Assembly: GCF_003403075.1 (NCBI RefSeq)
Contig: NZ_CP031557.1
Coordinates: 1,240,001-1,304,000 of the forward strand
Direction of reading: 5' to 3'
Length of the DNA stretch: 64,000 nucleotides
DNA from: Flavobacterium psychrotrophum
GTDB lineage: Bacteria > Bacteroidota > Bacteroidia > Flavobacteriales > Flavobacteriaceae
Shown: piece by piece, positions 55,146 through 64,000 of the stretch
Numbering within the stretch: position 1 is the first letter of the stretch
Layout: every line of letters starts with the position of its first letter
Notes under the pieces: model-generated
The model's database searches: none
Seen by the model: only the letters and a program-made list of their open reading frames with translations
Told to the model about the DNA's origin: nothing
Made by a program: the position numbers and the translations under genes

Positions 55146-55811
55146 TTAAAATTCTGCAATGTAGCCGATTCCCCGAATGGTCCTTATAAAGTCAACTTCC
55201 TTGTCGAGTTCGAGCTTTTTACGGATACCGTTGATAAAGACATCGATCACGCCCGTATCGTATTCAAAGTGGATATCCCACACGTCATTAATGATCTGGG
55301 CACGGGTACACACCTCATTTTTATGCTGTACAAGATAAGACAATAATTCAAATTCACGCTGGGTAAGGTTTACTGCCAATCCGTTTTTAAGGACTTTATG
55401 TGCCGTCAGGGCGACGGTCACGCTACCTATAACAATATCTTTTTGCCTTTCTGTTTTTGCCCGCAGCTGTACCCTTATTCTTTCCAGTAACTCCTCAAAA
55501 CTAAACGGCTTTTTGATGTAGTCGTTAGCACCGGCCCTCAGCCCGTCGATAGTGTCCTGAATGGTGTCCTTTGCAGTAAGAAAAATTACCGGCGTATCCA
55601 CCTGCCGCTCCCTTAGGGCCTTGCACACTTCAAGCCCGCTAAGCACCGGTAGCATCCAGTCCAGCAAAATAACATGCGGTTGTTGTTCCAGGGCCAGGGC
55701 CAGCCCGCTTTTCCCGTCGTTTGCTGCCAAAACCTCGTACCCTTCTTCGCGCAGTCCCTTACCCAGGAAGTTAATTATACCTGTTTCGTCTTCAACTATA
55801 AGTATTTTCAT
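55146..55811 (-). CDS. OmpR-family response regulator
   Basis: 221 aa. The receiver domain (ILIVEDETGIINFLGKGL; phospho-Asp in VILLDWMLPVLSG; Lys in YIKKPFSFEELL) is joined to a winged-helix DNA-binding domain (LTQREFELLSYLVQHKNEVC, VDVFINGIRKKLE). It forms a two-component system with the kinase just downstream. The 11-bp-period repeats at 58699-58716, in front of its operon, are the likely target. Confidence 0.92.
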   Translation of the reverse strand: MKILIVEDETGIINFLGKGLREEGYEVLAANDGKSGLALALEQQPHVILLDWMLPVLSGLEVCKALRERQVDTPVIFLTAKDTIQDTIDGLRAGANDYIKKPFSFEELLERIRVQLRAKTERQKDIVIGSVTVALTAHKVLKNGLAVNLTQREFELLSYLVQHKNEVCTRAQIINDVWDIHFEYDTGVIDVFINGIRKKLELDKEVDFIRTIRGIGYIAEF

Positions 55812-55841
55812 AGGTTTAAAATCTCCTTAAAGGTACGTAAG

Positions 55842-57029
55842 TTACTTATACCTGATATTAATACTGATAATATCCGAGTTCAGGTTGGTAGAACGGGTAT
55901 AATGGCCGTAGCGTATTTCGAGCAGGTTGAGGCGTTCAATACCAAAGAGCCCGTGCACCGGTGTCATGCGCAACCCGATGCCCACGAAGTTGCTGTTGAA
56001 CTTTGAAAGATCGTAATTACTGGTGTAAAAGTCACGCTGCGGGCCGTGCATCTGGTAACCGTCAAAATATTTGGCAGCAGTCTGGGTATAGTACCTGTAG
56101 AACGGCGATACCGAAAGGAACGGGGTAATCTTTACCGGAACTTCAAGCTCTGCCGTATGGGATTGTATGCCCCAGTCATCGGTGTAGAATCGGTAATACC
56201 CCCTCAGGATAATATTGTCGCCCAAAAAGTAACTGGCGCGTGCCGCCAAAGGTATTTTAAGGCGGCTGTCGGGCAGCTTTTCCTGATGCACAGAGCCATC
56301 GGTAAAATATACCCTGTGAAAAGGCAGGCTGAGGTAGCCCTGCTGCTGCACTATGTCGGCCTGGAAGAGTACCTGGAAATCGCGGTTGATAATCTGCGAA
56401 TAGCTTAACGACCCCACAAAGGTATTGCGCGAGGCGTTACCCGAATCATCAGTACCGGGCAGCCCCCGCAGTTCTACGGGCGCAAGCAGCTTTACCTGGT
56501 CGAGGTAGGCCTGTAACTTTGCGGTAAACTCACCGTTACGGTCTTTTGTTTTTTGGGAAAAACTGATGTTCCCGCCAAAAGACTGGTAGTCGTATTCGGT
56601 GGAGGACGAAACCCCTATGCCAAAGGCACGGCCCTTTGCCTCGTTTTCGCGGATGTAGTTCAGCGACGGATATACCCTCATATCCGAAGAGGAGGCCGAA
56701 GAATTTGCCTGTAGGTCTATTTTATCCGATGATGCCGAAGAATAATGGTCGACACCTACCTCAAAATCCCAATTGTGCTTAATGCCGTTTTCACCGAACT
56801 TAACCAGGCGTACATCTATTGCATTGGAGATATCGTTAAGTTTCTCGGTGCCTGTTCCACCGGTTACCGCTGAGTTATTACCATCCTGCCTGTAGTAGCT
56901 TGACACCAGGTTTATTTCTTCCAGCTTTAATTTCTTGGGTTTGTATGCTGTTGAATCTGTGGGCTGTTCCTGGGCGTAGATTTTCATGAGCCCTAAAAGC
57001 GCAAGCCCTGTTATAAATATCCTTTTCAT
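55842..57029 (-). CDS. DUF3570 outer-membrane protein
   Basis: 395 aa with a signal peptide (FITGLALLGLMKIYAQEQP). The body is made of alternating beta strands (YRQDGNNSAVTGGTGTEKLN, NWDFEVGVDHYSSASSDKID, RASYFLGDNIILRGYYRFYT) and ends in an aromatic/charged strand (IISINIRYK) like an outer-membrane barrel. DUF3570 genes go with DUF4266, ApbE and thioredoxin in many Bacteria; their function is unknown. Confidence 0.85.
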   Translation of the reverse strand: MKRIFITGLALLGLMKIYAQEQPTDSTAYKPKKLKLEEINLVSSYYRQDGNNSAVTGGTGTEKLNDISNAIDVRLVKFGENGIKHNWDFEVGVDHYSSASSDKIDLQANSSASSSDMRVYPSLNYIRENEAKGRAFGIGVSSSTEYDYQSFGGNISFSQKTKDRNGEFTAKLQAYLDQVKLLAPVELRGLPGTDDSGNASRNTFVGSLSYSQIINRDFQVLFQADIVQQQGYLSLPFHRVYFTDGSVHQEKLPDSRLKIPLAARASYFLGDNIILRGYYRFYTDDWGIQSHTAELEVPVKITPFLSVSPFYRYYTQTAAKYFDGYQMHGPQRDFYTSNYDLSKFNSNFVGIGLRMTPVHGLFGIERLNLLEIRYGHYTRSTNLNSDIISINIRYK

Positions 57030-57051
57030 GTTGTTGCTGTGCTGTTAAGGG

Positions 57052-57267
57052 TTAATTGCATCCACACCCGCCGCCGCTTTTCCCGGCATTGGCGCCCGAT
57101 GAGCCTTCCCTGTAGGACTGGAAGCTCAATTCGGTTTTTTCTACTTTGCGGTTCGAGAGGGACATCTCCCCATCGTTGATTTTGTTTTTTTGGTACTCTT
57201 TTACGGGAGAGCAGGCGCTGGCAAGGAGAGCAGCGATAGCGGTAAGGCTAAGAAGGAAGCGTTTCAT
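57052..57267 (-). CDS. DUF4266 lipoprotein
   Basis: 71 aa. The lipoprotein signal has a lipobox (LLASAC at Cys19). The mature part YQKNKINDGEMSLSNRKVEK ends in SGGGCGCN. DUF4266 is a companion of DUF3570. The stretch REGSSGANAG resembles the SGAT flavinylation motif but has Asn in the acceptor place. Its start overlaps the apbE end. Confidence 0.82.
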   Translation of the reverse strand: MKRFLLSLTAIAALLASACSPVKEYQKNKINDGEMSLSNRKVEKTELSFQSYREGSSGANAGKSGGGCGCN

Positions 57268-58192
57268 GTGGGATAAGGTTTATGTTTTTTGAGGTATACA
57301 GTTTATTGTTGTCGTCAATGATAATACAGTGCAGGTCCGGTATCTGGTCGATAAGGTACAACCCTGCTTTGATGCCCATTACCGCAATCGGGGTGGCCAT
57401 GGCGTCGGCAAATTCTGCATTGCTGCTGATTACCGTTACACTCTTAATGCCGGATATCGGCAACCCTGTTTTAGGGTCAATGGTATGCGAATACTTTTTG
57501 CCGCCTATCATCACGTATTTTTCATAGTTGCCTGAGGTTGCAACTGCTTTGCCCGACACATCCAGGTAGGAAAAGATATCTTCCGGATGGTCCGGATTGG
57601 ATATCCCAATCCGCCACGGGTTGCCGGATGGCTGCGCCCCCCAGGCGGTAAGGTCGCCGCTGGCATTGATGATGCCGCTTTGCACCCCGTTCTGCATTAG
57701 CAGCCGCCTGGCCATCTCGGCCGCATAGCCTTTGCCAATACCTCCAAAGCCGATGCGCATTCCTTTATTTTTTAGGAACACCGAATTGTACTGTTCATCG
57801 AGTATAATATTGCGGTAATCGATGAGGTGTACCATCTTCAGCGCCTGCTCTTTTGGCGGTAGCGCTGTCATGGTTTTATCAAAATTCCATAAGGTTTTGT
57901 CGATGCTTCCGTAGCTGATATCGAAAGCACCCTGCGTGATTTGGGAAATGCCGATGCTGCGCTTGATCAGGTCAAAAACTTCAGCAGCCACCGGTACAGG
58001 GGCTATCCCGGCATTCTCATTGATCAGGGCAGTTTGGCTGTTGTTACTGAACGTCGTAAGCAACTTTTCGATACGGCGTATTTCTTCAATAGCGGCCTGT
58101 ATATGCACCTCCGCATCTTGTATACCAGGGCTCACTACCGTAATGGTAAAAGTATTGCCCATCAGTTTTAATGACTGTGAGAACTCCTGCAT
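57248..58192 (-). CDS. apbE: FAD:protein FMN transferase
   Basis: 314 aa from Met at 58192 (MQEFSQSLKLMGNTFTITVV), 8 bp after the thioredoxin stop. The ApbE core is present: FDISYGSIDKTLWNF, GFGGIGKGYAAEMARRLL, GIINASGDLTAWG, YSHTIDPKTGLPISGIKSVT. No signal peptide is seen from this start, which is unusual because ApbE acts in the periplasm. It attaches FMN to Thr/Ser of target proteins using FAD. Confidence 0.88.
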   Translation of the reverse strand: MQEFSQSLKLMGNTFTITVVSPGIQDAEVHIQAAIEEIRRIEKLLTTFSNNSQTALINENAGIAPVPVAAEVFDLIKRSIGISQITQGAFDISYGSIDKTLWNFDKTMTALPPKEQALKMVHLIDYRNIILDEQYNSVFLKNKGMRIGFGGIGKGYAAEMARRLLMQNGVQSGIINASGDLTAWGAQPSGNPWRIGISNPDHPEDIFSYLDVSGKAVATSGNYEKYVMIGGKKYSHTIDPKTGLPISGIKSVTVISSNAEFADAMATPIAVMGIKAGLYLIDQIPDLHCIIIDDNNKLYTSKNINLIPHETLPS

Positions 58193-58199
58193 AAAATAT

Positions 58200-58634
58200 C
58201 TATTTATGGGAATTGCAGGCTGCCTTGATTTCCGTTGCCCACCCGTCAACAGTAGCTTCCGGTTTCCCTTTCCAGGATTTTATAACTTTGCCGTCAGTAT
58301 CTAGCAATAGCGTGAGTGGAAAGCTACCTTCCTTATTATATTTTTCGGCCAGCGCCTCATTCTTTTTGGTCTGTTCTTCTGAAAGCTGTTTTTTCTTTTT
58401 CCTAGGAAAATCAGCGTTTAATAGTACCAGGTTGTCTTTGGCCATGTTGGCAAAGGCTTCGCTGTCAAAGTAGTCCTTACGGGTAGCTACGCAGGGCGCG
58501 CACCAGTCGGAACCTGAAAAATTAAGCAGGATGAATTTATGTTCCTCTTTAGCGATTTTCTGGGCAGTGGAAAAGTCGGTTTCCCATGTAATGGGAAGGA
58601 ACGCTACAAATAGCAGGCAGGCTAAAAATTTCAT
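58200..58634 (-). CDS. Periplasmic thioredoxin-like protein
   Basis: 144 aa. A signal peptide (FLACLLFVAFLPITWE) and a thioredoxin fold with the active site WCAPC (NFSGSDWCAPCVATRKDYF) are visible, with GSFPLTLLLDTDGKVIKSWK near the cis-Pro. It is the first gene of the operon thioredoxin-apbE-DUF4266-DUF3570-RR-HK. It likely handles periplasmic disulfides or metal centres for that system. Confidence 0.88.
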   Translation of the reverse strand: MKFLACLLFVAFLPITWETDFSTAQKIAKEEHKFILLNFSGSDWCAPCVATRKDYFDSEAFANMAKDNLVLLNADFPRKKKKQLSEEQTKKNEALAEKYNKEGSFPLTLLLDTDGKVIKSWKGKPEATVDGWATEIKAACNSHK

Positions 58635-58698
58635 TGTGAGTAGTGTTAATTGTTATAACAAAATAACGCACTACCTACCTTTTAGCTTGTGTGGATTC

Positions 58699-58716
58699 GC
58701 TTAAGGTTTGCTTAAG
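58699..58716. promoter_or_regulatory. Direct repeat with 11-bp period upstream of the thioredoxin operon
   Basis: GCTTAAG occurs at 58699-58705 and again at 58710-58716, 65 bp before the thioredoxin start. Pairs of sites one helical turn apart are typical for OmpR-family regulators, and one is encoded in the same operon. Confidence 0.65.
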
Positions 58717-58725
58717 ATTGATTAT

Positions 58726-58756
58726 AAAAAAAGAGCCCCGAATTACACTGGGCTCT
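58726..58756 (-). terminator. Terminator for the VIT-family gene
   Basis: Read on the minus strand, AGAGCCC ... GGGCTCT (stem 58732-58738 with 58750-58756, 11-nt loop) is followed by seven Ts (58726-58732). Confidence 0.75.
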
Positions 58757-58905
58757 AAGATTAAAACCAGAGGGTTCGAAGCTCCTGTTTGATGCAAAAT
58801 TACTAATTATCGCCTAAATTTGAAATATACAAGTAATTAAAATTGTCGTTTTAAAAATATCCTAGCATGTAACGACTATCGGTGCGTCATAGATTACACT
58901 ACTGG

Positions 58906-59604
58906 CTACGATACCTGCACATCAAAAACATAGCCGACAAGCGCAGAAGCAGTCATGGCAACTGTTCCCCATATACAGATACGCATGACCGCTTTCATTT
59001 TATTTGACCCCCCTGCACCGGCAGCCATTATACCGGAGATGGCAAGGAATACTATCGAAAAACCGTATTGTAACGGTATCATATAACGGAGCGGTGCGAA
59101 TACTGCTACAAGCAGCGGTAATATCCCCCCGCAGATGAATGCCAGTGCAGATGCCATTGCAGCCTGGAACGGTTTAGCCTGTGTAACGTCATTTATACCC
59201 AATTCATCGCGGGCATGCGCCTCAAGTGCATTGTGTGCAGTCAATTCTACGGCGACCTGTTGTGCAAGTTCCTGCGATAAACCGCGCGTTACATAAATTT
59301 GGGTTAGTTCCTTAAGTTCCGCTTCCGGTATTTCTGCCAGTTCCCTGGCTTCCCTTTCCAAGTCTGATTTTTCGATATCGCTCTGCGAACTTACCGATAC
59401 GTATTCACCGGCTGCCATAGACAACGCCCCTGCAACAACCCCTGCTAGTGCAGCCAATACTATAGGATCCCGGGTTTGGCTTGCAGCTGCAATGCCTATA
59501 ACGAGGCTGGTAGTGGAAAGTATTCCATCATTGGCGCCAAGCACGGCAGCCCTGAGCCACCCACTACGGTTTATGAAGTGCTGTTCGTTTTGCATAATAC
59601 TCAA
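58906..59604 (-). CDS. VIT1/CCC1-family Fe/Mn transporter
   Basis: 232 aa. Five membrane helices flank a cytoplasmic acidic helical domain (SDLEREARELAEIPEAELKE, then NALEAHARDELGIND) with the ferritin-like metal-binding pattern of VIT1 proteins. It begins RSGWLRAAVLGANDGILSTT, the family signature, and has AGEYVSVSSQSD. It moves Fe(II) or Mn(II) across the inner membrane. It stands alone. Confidence 0.88.
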   Translation of the reverse strand: MSIMQNEQHFINRSGWLRAAVLGANDGILSTTSLVIGIAAASQTRDPIVLAALAGVVAGALSMAAGEYVSVSSQSDIEKSDLEREARELAEIPEAELKELTQIYVTRGLSQELAQQVAVELTAHNALEAHARDELGINDVTQAKPFQAAMASALAFICGGILPLLVAVFAPLRYMIPLQYGFSIVFLAISGIMAAGAGGSNKMKAVMRICIWGTVAMTASALVGYVFDVQVS

Positions 59605-59839
59605 TTTGACATAAAAATAGTGGAAAATTTAATTCATGACCGAATTCTAAGTTTGTAAATGGGCGCGATTGAGGCTTGTTTAATCTAATTTACATAAGAT
59701 ATCTAATATTACAGTCATATTCTGGACTGGAATTCAATAAGTGAAATAAATTAAGTGTTTCTTTTACATTTTTCATATTTTTGGAATCTATTATAACGAT
59801 ATAGTATCCATGAGAAGACTCAGTACCAAATCAAATATC

Positions 59840-62275
59840 ATGAAAGAGTTATTTTTATCGCTGTGTTTTTGCAGTGTAAGCACATTTGCGCAATCCTTTC
59901 AAAAAACCAAAACGGGTATTAAAACTACCGCAAATGGCAATAGTATAGAAATACAGTTTTACGACCCCTCAATAGTGCGGGTTATTAAAGTTCCTGATAG
60001 TAATACCTATGTGAAAGAGAGCCTGTCGGTTGTATTATCACCTGCAAAAACTGCCTTTAAGGCGTCCGGATCCGCCAACATTGTTACTGTATTGTCAGAA
60101 AAAGTTAAGGTAACCCTGGATCTTACAACAGGTAAGGTGGGTTTTGCATCTGTTTCTGACACAGGATTACTTGAAGAAAAAACGAACGGAACCGCATTTA
60201 CACCATTTAACGATAACGGTACAGCAACTTATACTGTTTCCCAATCCTTTGTATTAGAAAAAGAGGAGCCTATTTATGGGCTGGGCCAGCACCAAAGCGG
60301 AACGCTCAACCAGCGAAACCAAAAGTACCACCTTGAGCAGGGTAATGTGGAAGATGCCATCACGTTTTTCCAATCGGTTAAGGGATATGGTATATTTTGG
60401 GATAATTATGCACCAACTGAATTTACCGATGACCCTGACTGTACCACATTTACATCGCAGGTGGGCGATGCTGTAGATTACTATTTTATGTATGGCGGCA
60501 ATGCTGACGGGGTTATAGCAAACATGAGGAAACTTACAGGTGAGGTGCCCTTATTCCCATTATGGACCTACGGCTACTGGCAGAGCAGGGAGCGCTACAA
60601 AAGCCAGGCAGAACTGGTTGAGGTAGTAAAAAAATACAGGGAACTGGGTGTGCCACTGGATGGTATTATCCAAGACTGGCAATACTGGGGCAATAACTAT
60701 TTGTGGAATGCCATGGATTTCCTTAACCCCGAGTTTCCTGATGGGAAAAAAATGGTGCAGGATGTACATAACCTTAATGCCCATATGATAATTTCCATAT
60801 GGTCTTCCTTTGGTCCCAATACCAAACAATACGGCGACATGGATGCTAAGGGGATGCTATTTAACATCAGGACCTGGCCGGAATCGGGTTCGGAGATATG
60901 GCCGCCAAAGATGGATTATCCTTCCGGGGTAAGGGTTTATGATGCTTATAACCCCGAAGCCCGTGATATCTACTGGGAACATGCAAACAATGGCTTATTT
61001 GCTACGGGTATAGACGGCTGGTGGATGGATTCCACAGAACCCGACCATTTCCATCCCAATGATGCCGATTACAATACAAAAACCTTCCTGGGATCTTTCC
61101 GTAAAGTGCGTAATGCTTACCCATTGATGACAGTAGGGGGGATGTACGACCATCAGCGTAAGACAACGTCAGACAAACGGGTGTTTATCCTGACGCGTTC
61201 TGCTTTTGCTGGCCAGCAACGCTATGGTGCCAATACGTGGTCGGGCGATACAGGTTCAAGCTGGGATGCATTACGGAAACAAATACCGGCAGGGTTAAAT
61301 TTTTCACTTTCTGGCATACCGCATTGGAATGCCGATATAGGGGGCTTCTTTGCAGGCGAATATAAAAAAGGGAAGTATGCCGATAAGGGCGCCCAAAACC
61401 CGTTGTATCAGGAATTATACGTCCGCTGGCTGCAATTCGGCACCTTTACCCCAATGATGCGTTCGCATGGTACCGATATTCCAAGGGAGATTTACCAGTT
61501 TGGAAAAAAGGGAGAACCCATATTTGATGCAATAGAGAAGTTTATAAACCTGCGCTACACACTCCTGCCGTATATTTATGCTACCTCGTGGCAGGTTAGC
61601 GCACACCAGTCTACCTTTATGCGTGCCTTGTCTATGGACTTCGCGCAAGATAAAAAAGGGTGGGATATAAACAATGAATACATGTTTGGCAAATCCATCC
61701 TTGTAGCGCCTATAGTCAACGCCCGGTATACACCTGAGGCTGTGGTTAACGTAAATGAAGAAAGCGGCTGGAACAAACAAACAGCTATCGAAAATAATGC
61801 CCAGGCAGGTGTTGACTTCACAGCCGAAAAAACTGCTAACGTATACCTTCCGGCAGGTCCCTCATGGTATGACTTTTGGACGGGCGAAAAAATAAACGGA
61901 GGACAGGAAATCAATGTGAAGACAAAAATTGACATGATACCGCTGTATATTAAGGCAGGCAGCATACTACCCATTGCCCCACTGATGCAATATGCAACAG
62001 AAAAAAAATGGGATGACCTGGAGATAAGGCTATACCCTGGTGCAGATGGCACATTTGTACTGTATGAAGATGAGTTTGACAACTATAATTATGAAAAGGG
62101 CGCTTATACAGAGATAGCTTTTTCATGGAATGACAAGACAAAGAAACTTACCATCGGCAACCGAAAGGGCGCTTATAATGGGATGCTTCAAAACAGGAAA
62201 TTCAGGGTGCTGCTGCCTTCCGGAGAAGAGAAAACTGTAAATTACAACGGCAAAAAAATTACCCTTTCATTTTAG
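59840..62275 (+). CDS. Glycoside hydrolase family 31 (alpha-glucosidase/xylosidase type)
   Basis: 811 aa from Met at 59840, which begins a signal peptide (ELFLSLCFCSVSTFAQSF). The N-terminal beta domain leads into the (beta/alpha)8 barrel: PIYGLGQHQSG, FPLWTYGYWQSRERYKSQ, LDGIIQDWQYWG, GIDGWWMDSTEPD (nucleophile Asp) and WSGDTGSSWDALRKQI (acid/base Asp), then SGIPHWNADIGGFF. The order is that of alpha-xylosidases and alpha-glucosidases. It precedes a fucosidase, suggesting breakdown of a xylose- or fucose-bearing glycan in the periplasm. Confidence 0.9.
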   Translation: MKELFLSLCFCSVSTFAQSFQKTKTGIKTTANGNSIEIQFYDPSIVRVIKVPDSNTYVKESLSVVLSPAKTAFKASGSANIVTVLSEKVKVTLDLTTGKVGFASVSDTGLLEEKTNGTAFTPFNDNGTATYTVSQSFVLEKEEPIYGLGQHQSGTLNQRNQKYHLEQGNVEDAITFFQSVKGYGIFWDNYAPTEFTDDPDCTTFTSQVGDAVDYYFMYGGNADGVIANMRKLTGEVPLFPLWTYGYWQSRERYKSQAELVEVVKKYRELGVPLDGIIQDWQYWGNNYLWNAMDFLNPEFPDGKKMVQDVHNLNAHMIISIWSSFGPNTKQYGDMDAKGMLFNIRTWPESGSEIWPPKMDYPSGVRVYDAYNPEARDIYWEHANNGLFATGIDGWWMDSTEPDHFHPNDADYNTKTFLGSFRKVRNAYPLMTVGGMYDHQRKTTSDKRVFILTRSAFAGQQRYGANTWSGDTGSSWDALRKQIPAGLNFSLSGIPHWNADIGGFFAGEYKKGKYADKGAQNPLYQELYVRWLQFGTFTPMMRSHGTDIPREIYQFGKKGEPIFDAIEKFINLRYTLLPYIYATSWQVSAHQSTFMRALSMDFAQDKKGWDINNEYMFGKSILVAPIVNARYTPEAVVNVNEESGWNKQTAIENNAQAGVDFTAEKTANVYLPAGPSWYDFWTGEKINGGQEINVKTKIDMIPLYIKAGSILPIAPLMQYATEKKWDDLEIRLYPGADGTFVLYEDEFDNYNYEKGAYTEIAFSWNDKTKKLTIGNRKGAYNGMLQNRKFRVLLPSGEEKTVNYNGKKITLSF

Positions 62276-62353
62276 CTTCAAACAAAATGTGAAAGTGTTA
62301 TCTGAATCTACTGACCTGATTCGGTTAAGCTTCATATTATTAAAATATATATT

Positions 62354-64000
62354 ATGCATAGACGGGATTTACTTAAAGGCGGTACAGCACTATTGTCTGC
62401 CCTGGTTTTAGAAAAAATTGTGGCAGGGCCACTAATTGATACAGGCCTTTTTGATATGCCTTTTGAACCTCTGGCTAAAGGGCCTTTTAAACCCACATGG
62501 GAGTCCTTACAGGGATATACAGTCCCAGATTGGTACAAGAATGCAAAGTTCGGCATATGGGCGCATTGGGGGCCACAGTGCCAGCCCGAGGCAGGTGACT
62601 GGTACGCCCGGAATATGTACATGGAGGGCAGTTGGCAGTATGAATATCATATTAAAAAATACGGGCATCCATCGGTTTTTGGTTTTAAGGATGTCATCAA
62701 CGAATGGAAGGCCGAAAACTGGAATCCTGATGAATTGGTATCGTTATATAAAAGTGCCGGTGCACAGTACTTTATGGCACTGGCAAACCATCATGATAAC
62801 CTTGACCTTTATGACAGTAAATACCAGAAAAACTGGAATTCAACCAAAGTGGGGCCTAAGAAGGACATTATAGGGGCCTGGGCAAAGGCAGCCAAAGAAA
62901 ACGGGTTGCCGTTTGGCGTAAGCGTACATGCTGCGCATACCTGGAGCTGGCTTGAAACGGCACAGCGGTCAGACAAAAAAGGGTCTTATGCAGGCGTAAC
63001 TTATGATGGGAAACTGACGAAAAAAGACGGTAAAGGCGAATGGTGGGATGGCCTGGATCCTCAGGAATTATATGAGCAAAATCACCCGCTGAGTGAAAAC
63101 AGCTTTGATGACGGTATGATACACAGGCAATGGAACTGGGGCAATGGCGTCACACCACCCAGCAAAGAGTACTGCGAAAAATTTTACAACCGTACCATTG
63201 ACCTGATCAACAAATACAATCCTGACCTCATTTACTTTGATGATACTGCATTGCCGCTGTGGCCGGTAAGTGATGCTGGACTGCGCATTGCTGCACATAT
63301 GTACAACAAGAGTATTAAAGATAACGGGACGCTTAAAGCCGTAATCACAGGCAAAATACTGGACGAAGGCCAGCGTAAAGCCATGGTGTGGGATATTGAG
63401 CGCGGGCAGAGTAATGCCATTGAGCCCCTTACCTGGCAAACCGATACCTGCATAGGGCAGTGGCATTATGACAGGGGTGTTTATGAGCGTAAAGAATATA
63501 AAACCGCACAAACAGTAATACATACACTTATAGACGTTGTGAGTAAAAACGGCAATCTTATGCTTAATATTCCCATGAGAGGTGATGGCACTATCGATGA
63601 GCTGGAGCGCAAAATAGTGGAAGAAATTGGTGTGTGGATGCGTGCAAACAGCGAAAGTATCTACGGTACCCATCCATGGAAAATATTTGGAGAAGGTCCT
63701 GCGCAGGAGGGGGCTGCAGCCTTAACCGCCCAGGGCTTTAACGAAGGAAAGGGCGAGCCGTTTACCGATAAAGACGTTCGCTTTGTTGTAAAAGGGAACG
63801 ACCTCTTTGCCACAGTAATGGGGTGGCCGTCCTCTGGTGAAGTGCTGATAAAAAGTTTACACTTGGGCAATCCCTACCGCGAATCAAAAATTAGCAGCGT
63901 CCGGTTGGTTGCCACTAATGATTCGCTGAAATTTGAGCAGACAGGGGAAGGGTTGAAGGTGTACTTTCCGAAAAGTAAACCTGTGGCGCCGTATGCGAAT
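62354..64000 (+). CDS. Alpha-L-fucosidase, GH29, cut by the window end
   Basis: At least 549 aa; the frame is open at 64000. It begins MHRRDLLKGGTALLSALVLE, a Tat-like twin-arginine signal. GH29 features follow: VPDWYKNAKFGIWAHWGPQC, YFMALANHHDNLDLYDSKYQ, IDLINKYNPDLIYFDDTALP with the nucleophile Asp, and VVSKNGNLMLNIPMRGDGTI. It removes alpha-linked fucose. It follows the GH31 gene by 78 bp and is likely co-transcribed. Confidence 0.9.
   Translation, partial: MHRRDLLKGGTALLSALVLEKIVAGPLIDTGLFDMPFEPLAKGPFKPTWESLQGYTVPDWYKNAKFGIWAHWGPQCQPEAGDWYARNMYMEGSWQYEYHIKKYGHPSVFGFKDVINEWKAENWNPDELVSLYKSAGAQYFMALANHHDNLDLYDSKYQKNWNSTKVGPKKDIIGAWAKAAKENGLPFGVSVHAAHTWSWLETAQRSDKKGSYAGVTYDGKLTKKDGKGEWWDGLDPQELYEQNHPLSENSFDDGMIHRQWNWGNGVTPPSKEYCEKFYNRTIDLINKYNPDLIYFDDTALPLWPVSDAGLRIAAHMYNKSIKDNGTLKAVITGKILDEGQRKAMVWDIERGQSNAIEPLTWQTDTCIGQWHYDRGVYERKEYKTAQTVIHTLIDVVSKNGNLMLNIPMRGDGTIDELERKIVEEIGVWMRANSESIYGTHPWKIFGEGPAQEGAAALTAQGFNEGKGEPFTDKDVRFVVKGNDLFATVMGWPSSGEVLIKSLHLGNPYRESKISSVRLVATNDSLKFEQTGEGLKVYFPKSKPVAPYAN

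Noticed and set aside
58760..58800. A TTCGAAGC stretch flanked by AGAGG/CTCC that looks like a tRNA T-arm
   Set aside because: The arms do not pair as a T stem, no anticodon arm or acceptor stem can be built, and the sequence upstream is the VIT terminator.

Overview
The window looks like a Bacteroidota chromosome, probably a pigmented, Flavobacterium-like environmental species. The grounds are Bacteroides-type conjugation genes (TraA-TraN, MobA/B/C, RteC), -7 boxes of the form TAnnTTTG, many short lipoproteins, and a zeaxanthin-type carotenoid operon. The genus is an inference.

Region 1 (1 to about 33.95 kb) is part of an integrative conjugative element. It starts with accessory regulators and RteC, then a processing block (excisionase-like HTH, DUF3945 protein, TopB, a histone-H1-like protein). 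Next comes a mobilisation block on the minus strand (coupling protein, relaxase, MobA) with a decayed SDR/AraC pair inserted in it. A non-coding stretch of clustered inverted repeats (oriT candidate) and TAC-rich degenerate repeats separates this from the plus-strand transfer operon traA-traN. The transfer genes stop at traN; TraO/P/Q, integrase and RteA/B are not in the window. Cargo follows: an arsenic operon (arsR, arsM, acr3, two tandem metallophosphoesterases and a lipoyl H-protein-like gene), then a minus-strand PRTRC-type cassette (SSB, DUF932, E, C, a 393-aa protein, B, ThiF). Five genes between 9.2 and 31 kb are each broken by what looks like a single missing base in a homopolymer. 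This is either real decay or base-calling error.

Region 2 (34.9-50.7 kb) is a light-response island. It holds an SDR-DUF2867 protein, DUF2256, an iron-sulfur (6-4)-type photolyase, a receiver protein that has lost its phosphorylation residues, an eight-gene operon (photolyase-like protein, SDR, DUF2805, crtI, crtB, unknown, crtZ, lycopene cyclase), a divergent CarH-like B12-binding MerR regulator, an acyltransferase, a fasciclin lipoprotein and ferrochelatase. The promoter regions of the carotenoid operon and of ferrochelatase carry the same 36-bp block (29 of 36 bases identical), which suggests one light- or B12-responsive regulon. The photolyase-like protein at 44947-46035 appears circularly permuted: the FAD domain comes first and the antenna-like domain second.

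Region 3 (50.8-64 kb) holds a single-domain response regulator, a PAS histidine kinase and small regulators. It also has a six-gene operon (thioredoxin, ApbE, DUF4266, DUF3570, OmpR-type regulator, kinase) with an upstream direct repeat of 11-bp period, a VIT-family metal transporter, and a GH31/GH29 glycosidase pair cut off by the window end.
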